A stretch of 64,000 bases of DNA from Pseudomonas monteilii (GCA_001534745.1 CP013997.1:2728001-2792000), one strand, 5' to 3'. Positions 18,268 through 26,895 are shown, counted from the first letter of the stretch. The notes: generated by a model from the sequence alone, not told the origin. Program-made: numbers and translations.

Positions 18268-18450
18268 TCACTCGCCCTTGGCCGCCGCTGCAGCCTTGGG
18301 CGTATCGGCGGGCTTGGTGGCGGTGGTGACCTCTTCCACCTGGTTGTTTTCGATCAGGCTTCGGCCCTCGTCTGCCTTCACGTCGAAGGTTTCGCCGATG
18401 GCCTTTTCGCCCATTGGGCCAGAGAGACTGGCCAGCGCTCGTACTTTCAT
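18268..18450 (-). CDS. Small phage protein between head closure and gp10 (60 aa)
   Basis: It begins MKVRALASLSGPMGEKAIGE and ends in an Ala/Lys-rich tail. Similar small proteins, with a beta-strand core and flexible tail, occur at this place in many siphophages, but their role is unknown. A GAGG ribosome site precedes the ATG. Confidence 0.65.
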   Translation of the reverse strand: MKVRALASLSGPMGEKAIGETFDVKADEGRSLIENNQVEEVTTATKPADTPKAAAAAKGE

Positions 18451-18460
18451 GATGGTTTCC

Positions 18461-18787
18461 TCAAGGATTGATGACGTTGGAGCAAAGCAGCCGCAGCATG
18501 TCTCGCTCGTTGCTGGGCAACACAGCCTCGATCAAGTAGGTATCGCCAGCTGACACATGGACGAGCCGCATGCCGTTCTTGTAGATGCGCGAAAAGCGCA
18601 CCCGGATTTCGGCAGACACGACGTTCTGGATCTGGTTGGCGACTGGGTCGACTCGGCCCGTGGGTAGCTGAATCTCTGCCCAGATGGCCTTGATCTCCGC
18701 CCAAGATTTGCGCCTTCCGCCGCCTGGCTCGGGCGTGGACTTCTCTTCCTGCAACTGGCAACGATGGCGAAGCGGGCCGGCCCTCAT
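18461..18787 (-). CDS. Head closure / head-tail joining protein
   Basis: The 108-residue protein begins MRAGPLRHRCQLQEEKSTPE and has the pattern of the phage head-tail joining family (W-A-x-I, VRFSRIYKNGMRLVH). Its ATG overlaps the stop of the connector gene (ATGA at 18784-18787). Confidence 0.82.
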   Translation of the reverse strand: MRAGPLRHRCQLQEEKSTPEPGGGRRKSWAEIKAIWAEIQLPTGRVDPVANQIQNVVSAEIRVRFSRIYKNGMRLVHVSAGDTYLIEAVLPSNERDMLRLLCSNVINP

Positions 18788-19125
18788 ATGCCCCACCCAA
18801 CCCGGTACGGTGTCAGCAGCGCCTGAGAACCCCGGGGCAGGTCGGTAGCGATGGTACCGATCACGACGTCTTCGCGGTTGGCGTACAGGTGGCCCAGGAT
18901 CAGCAGGCAGGCCGACTTGAACGGTGCATTGCTGAGCATGGGCTTCTCCCCGGCAACTTCGGCTGCGATCGCCTCAGCCAACGACTGCGCATCGGCGTAG
19001 ACCTGGCGGTTGAGGTAGTCCATGGCCGATTGCTCAGCGGAGTCGATCAGCAGTTGCAGGTAATCGTCGTCATCGTCCGGATCACGCAGGTGGGCGCGGG
19101 CCAGCGCCATGCTGATCACTGACAT
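18784..19125 (-). CDS. gp6-like head-tail connector
   Basis: The 113-residue protein has the helical LLIDSAEQSAMDYLNRQVY and LLILGHLYANREDVV segments of the HK97 gp6 connector family, which forms a ring under the portal. The ATG follows GGAGTGAGCC. Confidence 0.85.
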   Translation of the reverse strand: MSVISMALARAHLRDPDDDDDYLQLLIDSAEQSAMDYLNRQVYADAQSLAEAIAAEVAGEKPMLSNAPFKSACLLILGHLYANREDVVIGTIATDLPRGSQALLTPYRVGWGI

Positions 19126-19128
19126 GGC

Positions 19129-19593
19129 TCACTCCTCCAGGGGGGTGCGCGATACCAGCTTGCGGAGTTCAAGCTCTTCGGCATGACGCCGCGGTACCAG
19201 GTAGCCCGGGCCACCGCGCCGGCGCAGCTCGCCCTCGTCCATGAACGAGCGCAGCGGGTAAACCTCGACCGTGGCCGGATTCAACTCGACTGGAACGCTC
19301 GAGGTGGATTCGTCCAGTCCTGCCACATCCGCGGCGGCACCTGCAGCATCCTCGGCCGAGGTGGCAACCGGCGCCAGCTCTACCGGCACCTCGGTCGTTG
19401 GGCCGCCCGCTTCCTGCGCGGCGTTGGCGCCCAGGTCAGCGCCGGGCAGATTGGTTGCCACGCCGCCTGGGGCCGCATCTGCACCGCTGGTGTCGCTGCC
19501 GTCGGGCGGCGAGTTCGACGCCTGGTCAGCAGGTGCTGGTACAGCCTGCTCCGGTATTGGGCTGGGTTTGTCCTGCTTCTTGGTGTTGGCCAT
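19129..19593 (-). CDS. Phage protein downstream of capsid (154 aa)
   Basis: It has a low-complexity Ala/Pro-rich middle and an ordered C-terminus (VEVYPLRSFMDEGELRRRGG). The ATG at 19593 has AGGAG at ideal spacing; a start at 19617 would lack one. It lies between capsid and connector. A capsid decoration or head protein is possible, but I do not recognise the family. Confidence 0.6.
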   Translation of the reverse strand: MANTKKQDKPSPIPEQAVPAPADQASNSPPDGSDTSGADAAPGGVATNLPGADLGANAAQEAGGPTTEVPVELAPVATSAEDAAGAAADVAGLDESTSSVPVELNPATVEVYPLRSFMDEGELRRRGGPGYLVPRRHAEELELRKLVSRTPLEE

Positions 19594-19642
19594 GAGATCG
19601 CTCCTGTGCGGCGCCATCGCTGGCGCCTTTGAAGTGGAAGGC

Positions 19643-20833
19643 TTACGAACCGCTGCCGGTCAGCGGGCCGGTAACGAAGGCCTCGCCACGGTAGATGGCC
19701 AGCGCCAGGCGCTGCTCGGCGCGAACGGTGACCATGTTGTTTTCGAAGTCCTTGTCGTTCTCGGTGGAGATCAGGATTTCAACGTCCTGGCGGTCGAAGA
19801 TCTGCGCACCCAGGCCAAATGCCCCGACGAGGAAGTCGTCGAGCGGCATGGCTTGAGTGGATACAACAGGCCGGCGCCACAGGGTTGGCTGGGTATCGCC
19901 CTGTGGTTGGCCGATGAGATAGCGGCCCTGTGCATCCTTCAGCAACTCGATCATGGCCCAGTCGATCGGATTGAGGACGATACCGTCTGCTGGGAACTCG
20001 GCGAGTTCTGCCTGCAGCAGGGCCAGGCGAATGCGGTCGATGCGCTGCTCACCCGCTACTACCACACCACCAGGAGGCGCATAGAGCTGGGCGGCCGGCA
20101 CGATACCTCCGATGTTCGCTCCGGTACCGTTACCGAACAGCAGCTGGGATTCTTCCGCGAGTTTCAGGCCGTAATGGCCACGGGCGTCGATGAAGCTTCT
20201 CAGCGCTGGCGCGTCGTCGAGAATCTGGCGGCTGGCCTTGAACAGGTGCGCCAGCGTGCGAACCGGGGCATTTTCCAGTTTGAACTTGATGTCGGAATAG
20301 GGCTTGGCAGTCGTCTCGGCAACTGGCCGGGCGTTGTTGGTGAAGCCTTCTTCCTGCACGTACTCGACCGAGTTACTCCCGGTCTGACCCGGCGCGATCA
20401 GATCGCGAATGGTCAGGCGTCGCTCGGGGATTGCCTGAATCCCGTAGCGTCGATCTGCCGGGACGGTATCAGCCCCCGACCCGGGCGCGGAGGTGATAGC
20501 GGCGCGGGCCACCGAGATGCGTCGGGAACCGCGGAAGGACGAGTCAACGCCCTCCATTTCCTTGGCTGCGGTAACGATTTCACCTGCAGACTTCTGGCGG
20601 TCGGGCTCGTTACGCCCACGGCTAGCGTTCACCAGCTTTTGCTCGGCTTCGCCCAGGCGCGCCTGCAGCTCGCCCTGCTTGGTCAGCAGTTCATCCACCT
20701 TGGCACGGGTCTCGGCGTTCATTTCGCCAGACGCCTTCATCTGCCTTTCGGTGGCTTCGGCTTGGCTTTTGATCTGGTCGCCAATGCCCTTCAGGCTGGA
20801 GTTGAGTTCTTTGACTTGAGCTTCGAAGTCCAT
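19643..20833 (-). CDS. Major capsid protein, HK97 fold
   Basis: The 396-residue protein begins MDFEAQVKELNSSLKGI. The first 90 residues are a coiled coil like the HK97 delta domain, which acts as scaffold and is removed by the protease. The following region has the HK97-type blocks (TIRDLIAPGQTGSNSVEYVQ, AELAEFPADGIVLNPIDWAM, MPLDDFLVGAF). A GTG at 20839 overlapping the protease stop is an alternative start, but AAAGGAAAG is best spaced to the ATG at 20833. Confidence 0.95.
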   Translation of the reverse strand: MDFEAQVKELNSSLKGIGDQIKSQAEATERQMKASGEMNAETRAKVDELLTKQGELQARLGEAEQKLVNASRGRNEPDRQKSAGEIVTAAKEMEGVDSSFRGSRRISVARAAITSAPGSGADTVPADRRYGIQAIPERRLTIRDLIAPGQTGSNSVEYVQEEGFTNNARPVAETTAKPYSDIKFKLENAPVRTLAHLFKASRQILDDAPALRSFIDARGHYGLKLAEESQLLFGNGTGANIGGIVPAAQLYAPPGGVVVAGEQRIDRIRLALLQAELAEFPADGIVLNPIDWAMIELLKDAQGRYLIGQPQGDTQPTLWRRPVVSTQAMPLDDFLVGAFGLGAQIFDRQDVEILISTENDKDFENNMVTVRAEQRLALAIYRGEAFVTGPLTGSGS

Positions 20834-20835
20834 GG

Positions 20836-21693
20836 TCACTTTCCTTTCAGAGAATTGAGAAGATTGGTTGCCGCGCTCAGTGAGGCGGAGAGGTCTGGCG
20901 CGGCAGCGCTCGGCGTGCCGGTCGGAACAGCGCGCGGCGTGTCCCCGCTGGCAGCGCGAGGCATGCCAGACTTGAAAGTGGCGAAGAGTTCGCGGCGCTC
21001 GGAACGCGGCATGCCGGCCTTGGCCAGGGCTGCGTCCATGGCCTTGAGGGCATTGGCTTGGCCGGTTTCCTCGGTCTCGCGCTCGGTCACCTCGGTCGCT
21101 GCCAGGAGACCGGTGGCCAGCCCCAGCTCCAGCGCGCGCTTGCCGCGAATGAACGTCTCGTCATCCATCAGCTCAGCCATGTCCTCGACGGGCTGGCCGC
21201 TGGTCTCGGCGTAGAGGTCGGCCATGGCAGCGTCGAATTCCTGCATGTCGTCTGCCACATCGCGCAGGTAGTGGCGATTTCCAGAGAGGAAGGTCCAGCA
21301 GTTGTGGATCATCAGGAAAGCGCTGCTGGCCACCTGGCGTTCGGTACCGGCCAGGTAGATGATCGAGGCCGCGCTGGCGGCCATGCCTAGTACCTTGGTG
21401 GTGACCTTCTGGCTGTGCTCGCGCAGGCGGTTGTAGATGGCGATGCCTTCGAACATGTCGCCGCCGGGCGAGTTGATGTACACCGTCACCTCGCGGTCGC
21501 CGATCGCGCGTAGCGCCGCATCGATGCGTTTGACGGTCACGCCCTCCCCGTACCAGTCCTCGCCGATCACGCCGTAGATGGTGATGGTTTCCGAGGTGTT
21601 TTCCACGGCCGCCTGGATGGCGGGGTTCCATTTGTCGAGCGCACGCGGGCTCATCTCGCTGCGCAGGCCGCGAGACTGGATCTTGTGTTTCAT
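20836..21693 (-). CDS. ClpP-like prohead maturation protease
   Basis: The 285-residue protein has the ClpP fold blocks VTVYINSPGGDMFEGIAIYN and GMAASAAS (Ser about 107), then LMIHN (His about 130) and an MDDETFIRG acidic block (Asp about 177-178). In HK97-like phages it cleaves the capsid delta domain. The C-terminal 80 residues are disordered and may serve assembly. The start follows GGGGAG and lies four bases after the portal stop. Confidence 0.92.
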   Translation of the reverse strand: MKHKIQSRGLRSEMSPRALDKWNPAIQAAVENTSETITIYGVIGEDWYGEGVTVKRIDAALRAIGDREVTVYINSPGGDMFEGIAIYNRLREHSQKVTTKVLGMAASAASIIYLAGTERQVASSAFLMIHNCWTFLSGNRHYLRDVADDMQEFDAAMADLYAETSGQPVEDMAELMDDETFIRGKRALELGLATGLLAATEVTERETEETGQANALKAMDAALAKAGMPRSERRELFATFKSGMPRAASGDTPRAVPTGTPSAAAPDLSASLSAATNLLNSLKGK

Positions 21694-21696
21694 GGG

Positions 21697-22998
21697 TTAC
21701 TCCCCGGAGTTGCTTTGGAGCCAGTTCATCAGCGCCGCGCGCGCGGCTTGGCTGTCGTTTTGTTTGCCCAGTTGGTCAAGCGGTACCAGGTTCGATTGCA
21801 CGGTGAGGATGTCGCCGCCGGGCATGCTGGGCAGGTTCTCTTTGTGCCGACCTTCGTTTCGGGTCATGTAGCCGTTTTGGCCCATGGTGCTGAGGTAGGC
21901 GGCACGACCAGCGCTGTCAGCGCGTAGGAAGGCTTCCAGCGAGAATTCCGAGTAGTGCTTGATCCTGTCCACCGCCGTCATGCAGCGCTTATTGACGCAC
22001 TGTTCGATCGGCGCCGTGTAGGTCATGATGCAGTAGGTCAGGAAGGCGATCTGCTGCTGCTCAAGACCGGTGCCCCAGTTGCTGCCCTTGTCGGTCTTCA
22101 TCACCATCCAGGGCGGCACGCCGAACCATCGGCAGATCTCCTCGATGCTGTGCCCGCGCGATTCGAGCAGTTGAGCGTCGGCCGGGTTGATGCCGATCAT
22201 CTCGGGCTTCACGCCCTGCTCGAGCACGGGACTTTTACCCGCATTCAGTGCGCCGGAGATCGTCTTGACGTAGTCGCGGAAATCGGCACGCTGCGTCGGG
22301 TTGAGCGTCTTGTCCACCGAGAAAGCGACGGTGGGCATCATCCCGTTCTTGAAGGTGGTGTTGGCCGCATCGTCGGCCGACATGGCCGAGCCAAACACAT
22401 CGGCGCCGTAGCGAATCGCCGACAGACCCATCCGGCCATCCAGGGTGAAGGCCGGGATGTGCAGCATGTCGTCCCGGGCGATCTCCCGGCGGGCGCCTTT
22501 GCGCGGCTGGAAGAAGTAGCGCAACCGACCATCGTCGTCCGCCTCCGGGGTCACCCGCGAGGGCATCAGGAAGTCCAGCGCGATGACCCGCCCGCCGGCC
22601 CGGTGAATCTCACAGTAGGCATTGCCCCACAGCAGCATCGAAGCGACGACCGCCTGCCAGAAGTGGAAGGCCGCCATGTCCTCGTTCGGGCTGTTGTGCA
22701 CCACGTCGTAGAGCGGGAAGTCTCGGGCCGTCTCACGCCCGCCGTCCGGGAGGCGCCGGTAGATGCTGAGCGGCAAACCTGCGACCGAGGTGGAAATGAT
22801 GCGCACGCAGGCCCAGACCGCCGACAGGCGCATGGCCTTGTCGACCGTGACCGCCTTTCCGCTACTGGACTGGGCACCGGTAAAGGCACTCCAGAACCCG
22901 CCGTCCGACAACCGAATGCTCTTGCCCAGCCAGCTGCTCATGCTTGCCGAGGGCTTGGCGGCGGCAGTGCCGAGCGCTTGAGAGAGGGTTTTAATCAC
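21697..22998 (-). CDS. Portal protein, HK97 type
   Basis: The 433-residue protein has the blocks VWACVRIISTSVAGLPLSIY, FHFWQAVVASMLLWGNAYCE and FGVPPWMVMKTDKGSNWG of the PF04860 portal family. It forms the dodecameric DNA channel at the capsid vertex. The GTG start lies inside the end of the small membrane-protein gene (8-base overlap); ATGs further in are possible. Confidence 0.95.
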   Translation of the reverse strand: MIKTLSQALGTAAAKPSASMSSWLGKSIRLSDGGFWSAFTGAQSSSGKAVTVDKAMRLSAVWACVRIISTSVAGLPLSIYRRLPDGGRETARDFPLYDVVHNSPNEDMAAFHFWQAVVASMLLWGNAYCEIHRAGGRVIALDFLMPSRVTPEADDDGRLRYFFQPRKGARREIARDDMLHIPAFTLDGRMGLSAIRYGADVFGSAMSADDAANTTFKNGMMPTVAFSVDKTLNPTQRADFRDYVKTISGALNAGKSPVLEQGVKPEMIGINPADAQLLESRGHSIEEICRWFGVPPWMVMKTDKGSNWGTGLEQQQIAFLTYCIMTYTAPIEQCVNKRCMTAVDRIKHYSEFSLEAFLRADSAGRAAYLSTMGQNGYMTRNEGRHKENLPSMPGGDILTVQSNLVPLDQLGKQNDSQAARAALMNWLQSNSGE

Positions 22999-23152
22999 TG
23001 CTCAGCCCTCGGCGAATGAACGCTGCGATGCTGAACAGGCTGATCGAGCCCGCGAGCAGGGACCAGCCTGTGCCCGCCAGCATCCAGACGCCCGCGCAGG
23101 CCAGGCCGAATCCGCACAGCGCGCAGATGATGAAATAGTGAAATGCGTTCAT
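22991..23152 (-). CDS. Small two-helix membrane protein between TerL and portal (53 aa)
   Basis: The minus strand reads MNAFHYFIICALCGFGLACA, then GVWMLAGTGWSLLAG and SISLFSIAAFIRRGLSSD. Two hydrophobic helices are separated by a short Gly-rich turn, with a basic tail. The ATG overlaps the terminase stop (ATGA) and its end overlaps the portal start, so it fits the operon exactly. Small membrane proteins at this locus are seen in other HK97-like phages. Function is unknown; a holin-like role cannot be excluded. Confidence 0.7.
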   Translation of the reverse strand: MNAFHYFIICALCGFGLACAGVWMLAGTGWSLLAGSISLFSIAAFIRRGLSSD

Positions 23153-24834
23153 GCGATCAGTGGATCCCGAATGCCGGCCATGAAGTTTTCCATGCCGCCC
23201 TGCCCCTCTGGATTGAGAGCCATCAGCGTCACAGCGTTGAAGAGCGCCATCAGCGGGTCGATTTTTGCCGAGCCGCTGGCCTGCTTGGTGATGAGGATCG
23301 AGTTGCCGCGCGGCTCGACCTTGGCGTTACCGCAGCACCAGGCCATCATCGGCTGGCCACCGTGCAGCAGCGTGCCCTCGGCCAGCTTGCGCTCGGCGGT
23401 CTTGATTGCCCCGCCCAGGCGCCAGCCCTGTGAAATACCGTCGATCTTTTCGCGCGGGATACCTACAGCCTCGAGCGCATCGAGAATCGCACCGACGCCG
23501 GCCGGGTCCAGGCCGACCTTGTCCAGCAGGCCGGCCTGCTCGACCTGCGCCACCAGCTGCGCCACCTCCTCGATGTCGTCACCGATGCGCTCGACCAGGG
23601 TCAGGTGTCCATCCTTGGCAAAGTCGCGGATGCGCGGCGCTTCGGCCTTTCGCCGCTCGAGCACCGAGGGGTGCGCCCAGGCGTGCGTCCAGGTCAGCCA
23701 GCGACGTGTGCCTCGCTCGCGCCCGACTCCCGCCAGGCCGAGCAAGTCATCCAGGCCGCCGCCGTCAATGCCGATGTCGATCACCTCGCAGCGCTCGATC
23801 AGGTCTTCCAGCGTTCGGCACAGCTCGGAGGCCTGCTGCTCCCAGAAGTCAGAACCTGCCCATCGGTCCGAGAGCAGCGCCAGGCCGATCTCGACGTTGA
23901 GGTGCTTGGCCAGGAAGCCGCGGAACGACTCTTCGCCGTCGAGCTGAGCCTGCGTGTAGCCGCGCTCAATGAACGGTTCGTCGACCGACAGCCCAAGGTT
24001 GGGGTTGGTGACGTAGGCATTGGAGAATTCCCGGTGTGCGCCAGCATCGAGCATCGCCTTGGGGAACTCGTACAGCACTGGCAGGAATGACGGATCATGG
24101 ATCTCGCCGTCGCGCACCTTGCGGGCATACATCAGCTTCTGCTTGAAGACCCCCGCCGGTGGCGCATCGGACTGGGTGGTCGCCCAGATGATGAAGCCTT
24201 CAGGGCGTGAGGCCAGGCCACCAGTGGCTTCACGCAGCATCGCCTCGGCGTTGGCCCGCTTACCGAACACCCACAGCTCGTCGATGAACACGCCGATGGC
24301 CTTCTTGCCGGACACCGTCTCGCTGTCGGCGGCGACCACCTTCAACGTGGCTCCGGTGTTCAGATGCGTGACAGTGCGGATGTGGTCTTGCACCTTCAGC
24401 AGCGCTGACAGCTCCTCATCCGCTCGAACCATGTCCCGGATTGGGACGTAGGAGTTGTCGGCGATCTCCTTGGTCGGGGCCAGGATGATGAATTCGCCTG
24501 AGGTCCGCCAATTGAGAATTAGCGCGGTCAGCATGATGCCGGCCGCGATCGTGGATTTGCCGTTCTTCTTGCTGATCAGCAGCATGAACTCGCTGATCAT
24601 CCGGCGCCCGCTCTCGGGGTCATACGCCCCGAAAATGGCGCCGACGAACTCATTGACCCAGGGCCGGACCGTCTCGCACATCAGCGGACTGCCAGTGGCA
24701 TCGACCATGCGCAGTGCGCCGAACACGTCCAGCGACTCAGCCGCCTCGGTGGGAAACAACGGCTCGAAGGGGATCAGACTCTGGCGCGCAACGATGCGCT
24801 GCTCCCAGTCGGGGCATGCGGTTGTCCACTCCAT
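23149..24834 (-). CDS. Terminase large subunit
   Basis: The 561-residue packaging motor has Walker A LISKKNGKS (about residues 87-95), Walker B IGVFIDE (about 181-187) and coupling motif WATTQ (about 218). The nuclease part has acidic blocks IDIGIDGGGLDD and KVGLDPAGVG. It belongs to the Terminase_1 (HK97-like, cos-type) group. The ATG overlaps the TerS stop (TGATG). Confidence 0.95.
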   Translation of the reverse strand: MEWTTACPDWEQRIVARQSLIPFEPLFPTEAAESLDVFGALRMVDATGSPLMCETVRPWVNEFVGAIFGAYDPESGRRMISEFMLLISKKNGKSTIAAGIMLTALILNWRTSGEFIILAPTKEIADNSYVPIRDMVRADEELSALLKVQDHIRTVTHLNTGATLKVVAADSETVSGKKAIGVFIDELWVFGKRANAEAMLREATGGLASRPEGFIIWATTQSDAPPAGVFKQKLMYARKVRDGEIHDPSFLPVLYEFPKAMLDAGAHREFSNAYVTNPNLGLSVDEPFIERGYTQAQLDGEESFRGFLAKHLNVEIGLALLSDRWAGSDFWEQQASELCRTLEDLIERCEVIDIGIDGGGLDDLLGLAGVGRERGTRRWLTWTHAWAHPSVLERRKAEAPRIRDFAKDGHLTLVERIGDDIEEVAQLVAQVEQAGLLDKVGLDPAGVGAILDALEAVGIPREKIDGISQGWRLGGAIKTAERKLAEGTLLHGGQPMMAWCCGNAKVEPRGNSILITKQASGSAKIDPLMALFNAVTLMALNPEGQGGMENFMAGIRDPLIA

Positions 24835-25382
24835 CACTTCACCGCCTTGAGCGGACCGCGCCGCGTGCCGAACTTGCCAGCGCCGACCTCAGCTGCCTTT
24901 TGCTTGGCCTGCTCCTTCTTGCCGCCCTCGCCCTTGCGCTGGTGCACGAACGGCATCAGTGCCTTGGCCGCATCGACGCGCAGCTTCGGCTCGGTACCCA
25001 GGTCGTTCATCACCGACAGCAGGAAGTCCTTCGGGTCTCGATGCAGGAGCACCTGCGCCAGGTCGAACCCGGCGGGTTCCGCCTCTGGAGGCTCGGCAGC
25101 ATCAGCAGGATCAGGGTCAACCGGCGCCGGTTCCTTCGCCGGCTTGGGCGGCTTGGCAGGCGGAGCTTTAACATCCGCTTTAACACTTTTAACAACTGGC
25201 GGGAGCAGGCCGAGCGCTTCCAGCTTGTGCAATTCGGCGATCACATCAGGGTCTTTTGCGAGCCTCGAACCGGCCGCAGACGCCGTCTTTTCGGGGCATC
25301 CGGCTGCAATGGCTGCGTCTCGATTGGACGCACCTTCCCTAAGCGCTTCGATGAACGCGCGCTTTTTGGGTGTTAAAGCCAT
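24834..25382 (-). CDS. Terminase small subunit
   Basis: The 182-residue protein has an N-terminal HTH (LTPKKRAFIEALREGASNRD, AAIAAGCPEKTASAAGSRLA), a Pro/Ala linker (about residues 70-105) and a helical C-terminus. It binds the packaging site and activates TerL. ATG at 25382; an in-frame upstream ATG at 25388 is less likely. Confidence 0.88.
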   Translation of the reverse strand: MALTPKKRAFIEALREGASNRDAAIAAGCPEKTASAAGSRLAKDPDVIAELHKLEALGLLPPVVKSVKADVKAPPAKPPKPAKEPAPVDPDPADAAEPPEAEPAGFDLAQVLLHRDPKDFLLSVMNDLGTEPKLRVDAAKALMPFVHQRKGEGGKKEQAKQKAAEVGAGKFGTRRGPLKAVK

Positions 25383-25388
25383 TAACAA

Positions 25389-25581
25389 AAAATCCTGGGC
25401 GGAAAAAAATCTGTGCGTGGGGTCGGGAGCGGTCTAGTGAACGAAAAATCGTGAAGTTTCGACCCCCCTACCCTATAAATGAGAATTCGTCTCATTTTCG
25501 ATGAAATTCGAGGGAAATCGGCCGATTCCGCACCCAAACCGCACCAATCCGGTGCATTCCCGGTGGTTTGGCGCCCTCGAC
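25389..25581. other. Candidate cos region between HNH and TerS genes
   Basis: No gene fits this 193-bp gap. It contains an 8-bp perfect hairpin (AAATGAGA/TCTCATTT, 25477-25497), an A-rich run and a GC box repeating CCGGTG (about 25550-25567). In cos-type phages with an HNH protein next to TerS, the cohesive-end site usually lies here. The exact nick positions cannot be read from sequence. Confidence 0.4.
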
Positions 25582-25917
25582 CTACGCCAACCCGGCGGTT
25601 TCCTCGGCCTGCTTGACCGAGTCGTGGCATGGCTTGCAGAGCGGCTGCCAATTCGCCTGATTCCAGAAGAGTTCACGGTCTCCTCGGTGTGGAACGATGT
25701 GGTCGACAATGCGAGCGGCGGTCGTGCGACCGATCTTCTCGCAGTAGGCACACAGCGGATGCTCTTCGAGGTATCGCTCCCGCGCCTTCTGCCAGCGGTA
25801 GTCGTACCCACGCTGTGAGCTGGTCTTGCCACTGCGCCAGCTGCCTGGTGTGACGGTCTTGATGCGGCTGTCGGTGCCTTCCTTGAGCCGTGGACTGATC
25901 GTCTTGAGCCTGGCCAT
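25582..25917 (-). CDS. HNH endonuclease of the packaging module
   Basis: The 111-residue protein has the HNH core HPLCAYCEKIGRTTAARIVD, HIVPHRGD and the closing NWQPLCKPCHDSVK (two CxxC pairs and catalytic His). HNH proteins beside terminase in HK97-like phages are needed for cos cleavage and packaging. The ATG at 25917 overlaps the upstream stop (TGATG) with AGGAGG at good spacing. Confidence 0.92.
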   Translation of the reverse strand: MARLKTISPRLKEGTDSRIKTVTPGSWRSGKTSSQRGYDYRWQKARERYLEEHPLCAYCEKIGRTTAARIVDHIVPHRGDRELFWNQANWQPLCKPCHDSVKQAEETAGLA

Positions 25918-26132
25918 CACCATCCTCCTGCCATCTTCGTCCCAACCACCACGCCCATCACGAACACCGCTACCACCAGCGTCACGCCTACACCTGATGC
26001 ATGCGGCATAGCGCCGCCGCGCATTGGTGGCGGCGCAGGTGGTGCCTGCCAGCCTGCTGGGCGCCCGCGCCATTCGGTAGTGGGAGGTCGATCGCCTTGC
26101 TCGAGCGGAAGGCGACATTGAGAGCAACGCAT
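25917..26132 (-). CDS. Small protein with CxxC and C-terminal membrane helix (71 aa)
   Basis: It starts MRCSQCRLPLEQGDRPP (one CxxC) and ends with one hydrophobic helix (VGVTLVVAVFVMGVVVG). The ATG at 26132 follows GGAGG at ideal spacing. It is coupled to genes on both sides. Function is unknown. Confidence 0.6.
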   Translation of the reverse strand: MRCSQCRLPLEQGDRPPTTEWRGRPAGWQAPPAPPPMRGGAMPHASGVGVTLVVAVFVMGVVVGTKMAGGW

Positions 26133-26134
26133 GA

Positions 26135-26359
26135 TCACCTCCGGTACCAGGTCAGTTGAAAGCGCCGGGCGTCGGCGGGCACATCAGCCAGCGGCCAACG
26201 TAGGCAATTCATGTGCTTGCGCTCCGGCCTTGTACGGCTGACACGAAGCGTCTGTACCAGGTAGGCAGACCCAGCGGCGGTGGTGATGTAGTCGCCGACC
26301 GCGATACCCTCGGCGCCATCCACGTACAGCTTGCAGGGCGTATAGGGCGCCCTGGCCAT
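26135..26359 (-). CDS. Small phage protein (74 aa)
   Basis: A compact, Tyr/Arg-rich sequence beginning MARAPYTPCKLYVDGAEGIA, mostly beta by pattern. The start overlaps the stop of the Acb2-like gene (TGATG), so the two are co-translated. No family recognised. Confidence 0.6.
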   Translation of the reverse strand: MARAPYTPCKLYVDGAEGIAVGDYITTAAGSAYLVQTLRVSRTRPERKHMNCLRWPLADVPADARRFQLTWYRR

Positions 26360-26589
26360 CAGCTGAAGGGATCAGCTGGCTTCGCGATCGAGCGCACGAA
26401 CCACATGAAGCCTTGCTGCAGGTTGGTCTTGGCCAGGGCCAAGGTGCGCTGATCCACGCCTTCGATCTGGCCGATCTGCTTGAACAGCTCACCTGCATCG
26501 GCCTCCAGGGCCTTAATGGAGTTCATGCCGTCGATCTCGCTCTGGGTGAGATCGCGGTAGCCGGTAATCTTCTTGTGCTGGTTGTCCAT
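26359..26589 (-). CDS. acb2: Acb2/Tad1-type cyclic-nucleotide sponge (anti-CBASS)
   Basis: The 76-residue protein begins MDNQHKKITGYRDLTQSEID and ends LQQGFMWFVRSIAKP, the conserved pattern of Acb2 (phage T4 Vs.4 relatives, Pseudomonas phage PaMx33 type). Known members form hexamers that bind cyclic di- and trinucleotides made by CBASS and related systems and so block effector activation. Tyr11 and Lys26, described as ligand-contact residues in Acb2, are present here at the same positions. It is small and helical with no membrane part. It lies in the accessory stretch between lysis-like genes and terminase. A good GAGGATCC ribosome site precedes the ATG. Confidence 0.82.
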   Translation of the reverse strand: MDNQHKKITGYRDLTQSEIDGMNSIKALEADAGELFKQIGQIEGVDQRTLALAKTNLQQGFMWFVRSIAKPADPFS

Positions 26590-26704
26590 GATGGATCCTC
26601 TGGTGATTGCGCCATGAAACGACGCATATTGATTTCGTTACGCGGGCCAGTCAGGTCGGCGCATGTGGAGCTCGCGGGCGATAGGCGGGTTGGAGCCTAG
26701 CCCC

Positions 26705-26881
26705 TCAGCTCTCCTGAGCCAGCTTGATCGTGGCCAGGAGTACGCCAAGCGAAGCGGCCGAAGACGACTTAGCCAGCTCAGTGACGAGATCCTCAGCCCG
26801 CTTCACTTCTGCCTGCTCCTCGGCCGACAGCTCACTGGCCATGCCTTTGATCTGGTAATACTCAGCGCTGACTTTGCTCAT
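26705..26881 (-). CDS. Small helical phage protein (58 aa)
   Basis: It begins MSKVSAEYYQIKGMASELSA and is predicted helical (EEQAEVKRAEDLVTELAKSS). GGAGG precedes the ATG at 26881. It sits between the Acb2-like and P-loop genes and may belong to the same accessory cassette. No family recognised. Confidence 0.6.
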   Translation of the reverse strand: MSKVSAEYYQIKGMASELSAEEQAEVKRAEDLVTELAKSSSAASLGVLLATIKLAQES

Positions 26882-26895
26882 GGTTTCCTCCAACG

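Noticed and set aside
19271..21214. A 647-codon plus-strand frame opposite the capsid and protease genes
   Set aside because: Antisense frame in high-GC DNA; capsid and ClpP-like protease are unmistakable on the other strand.
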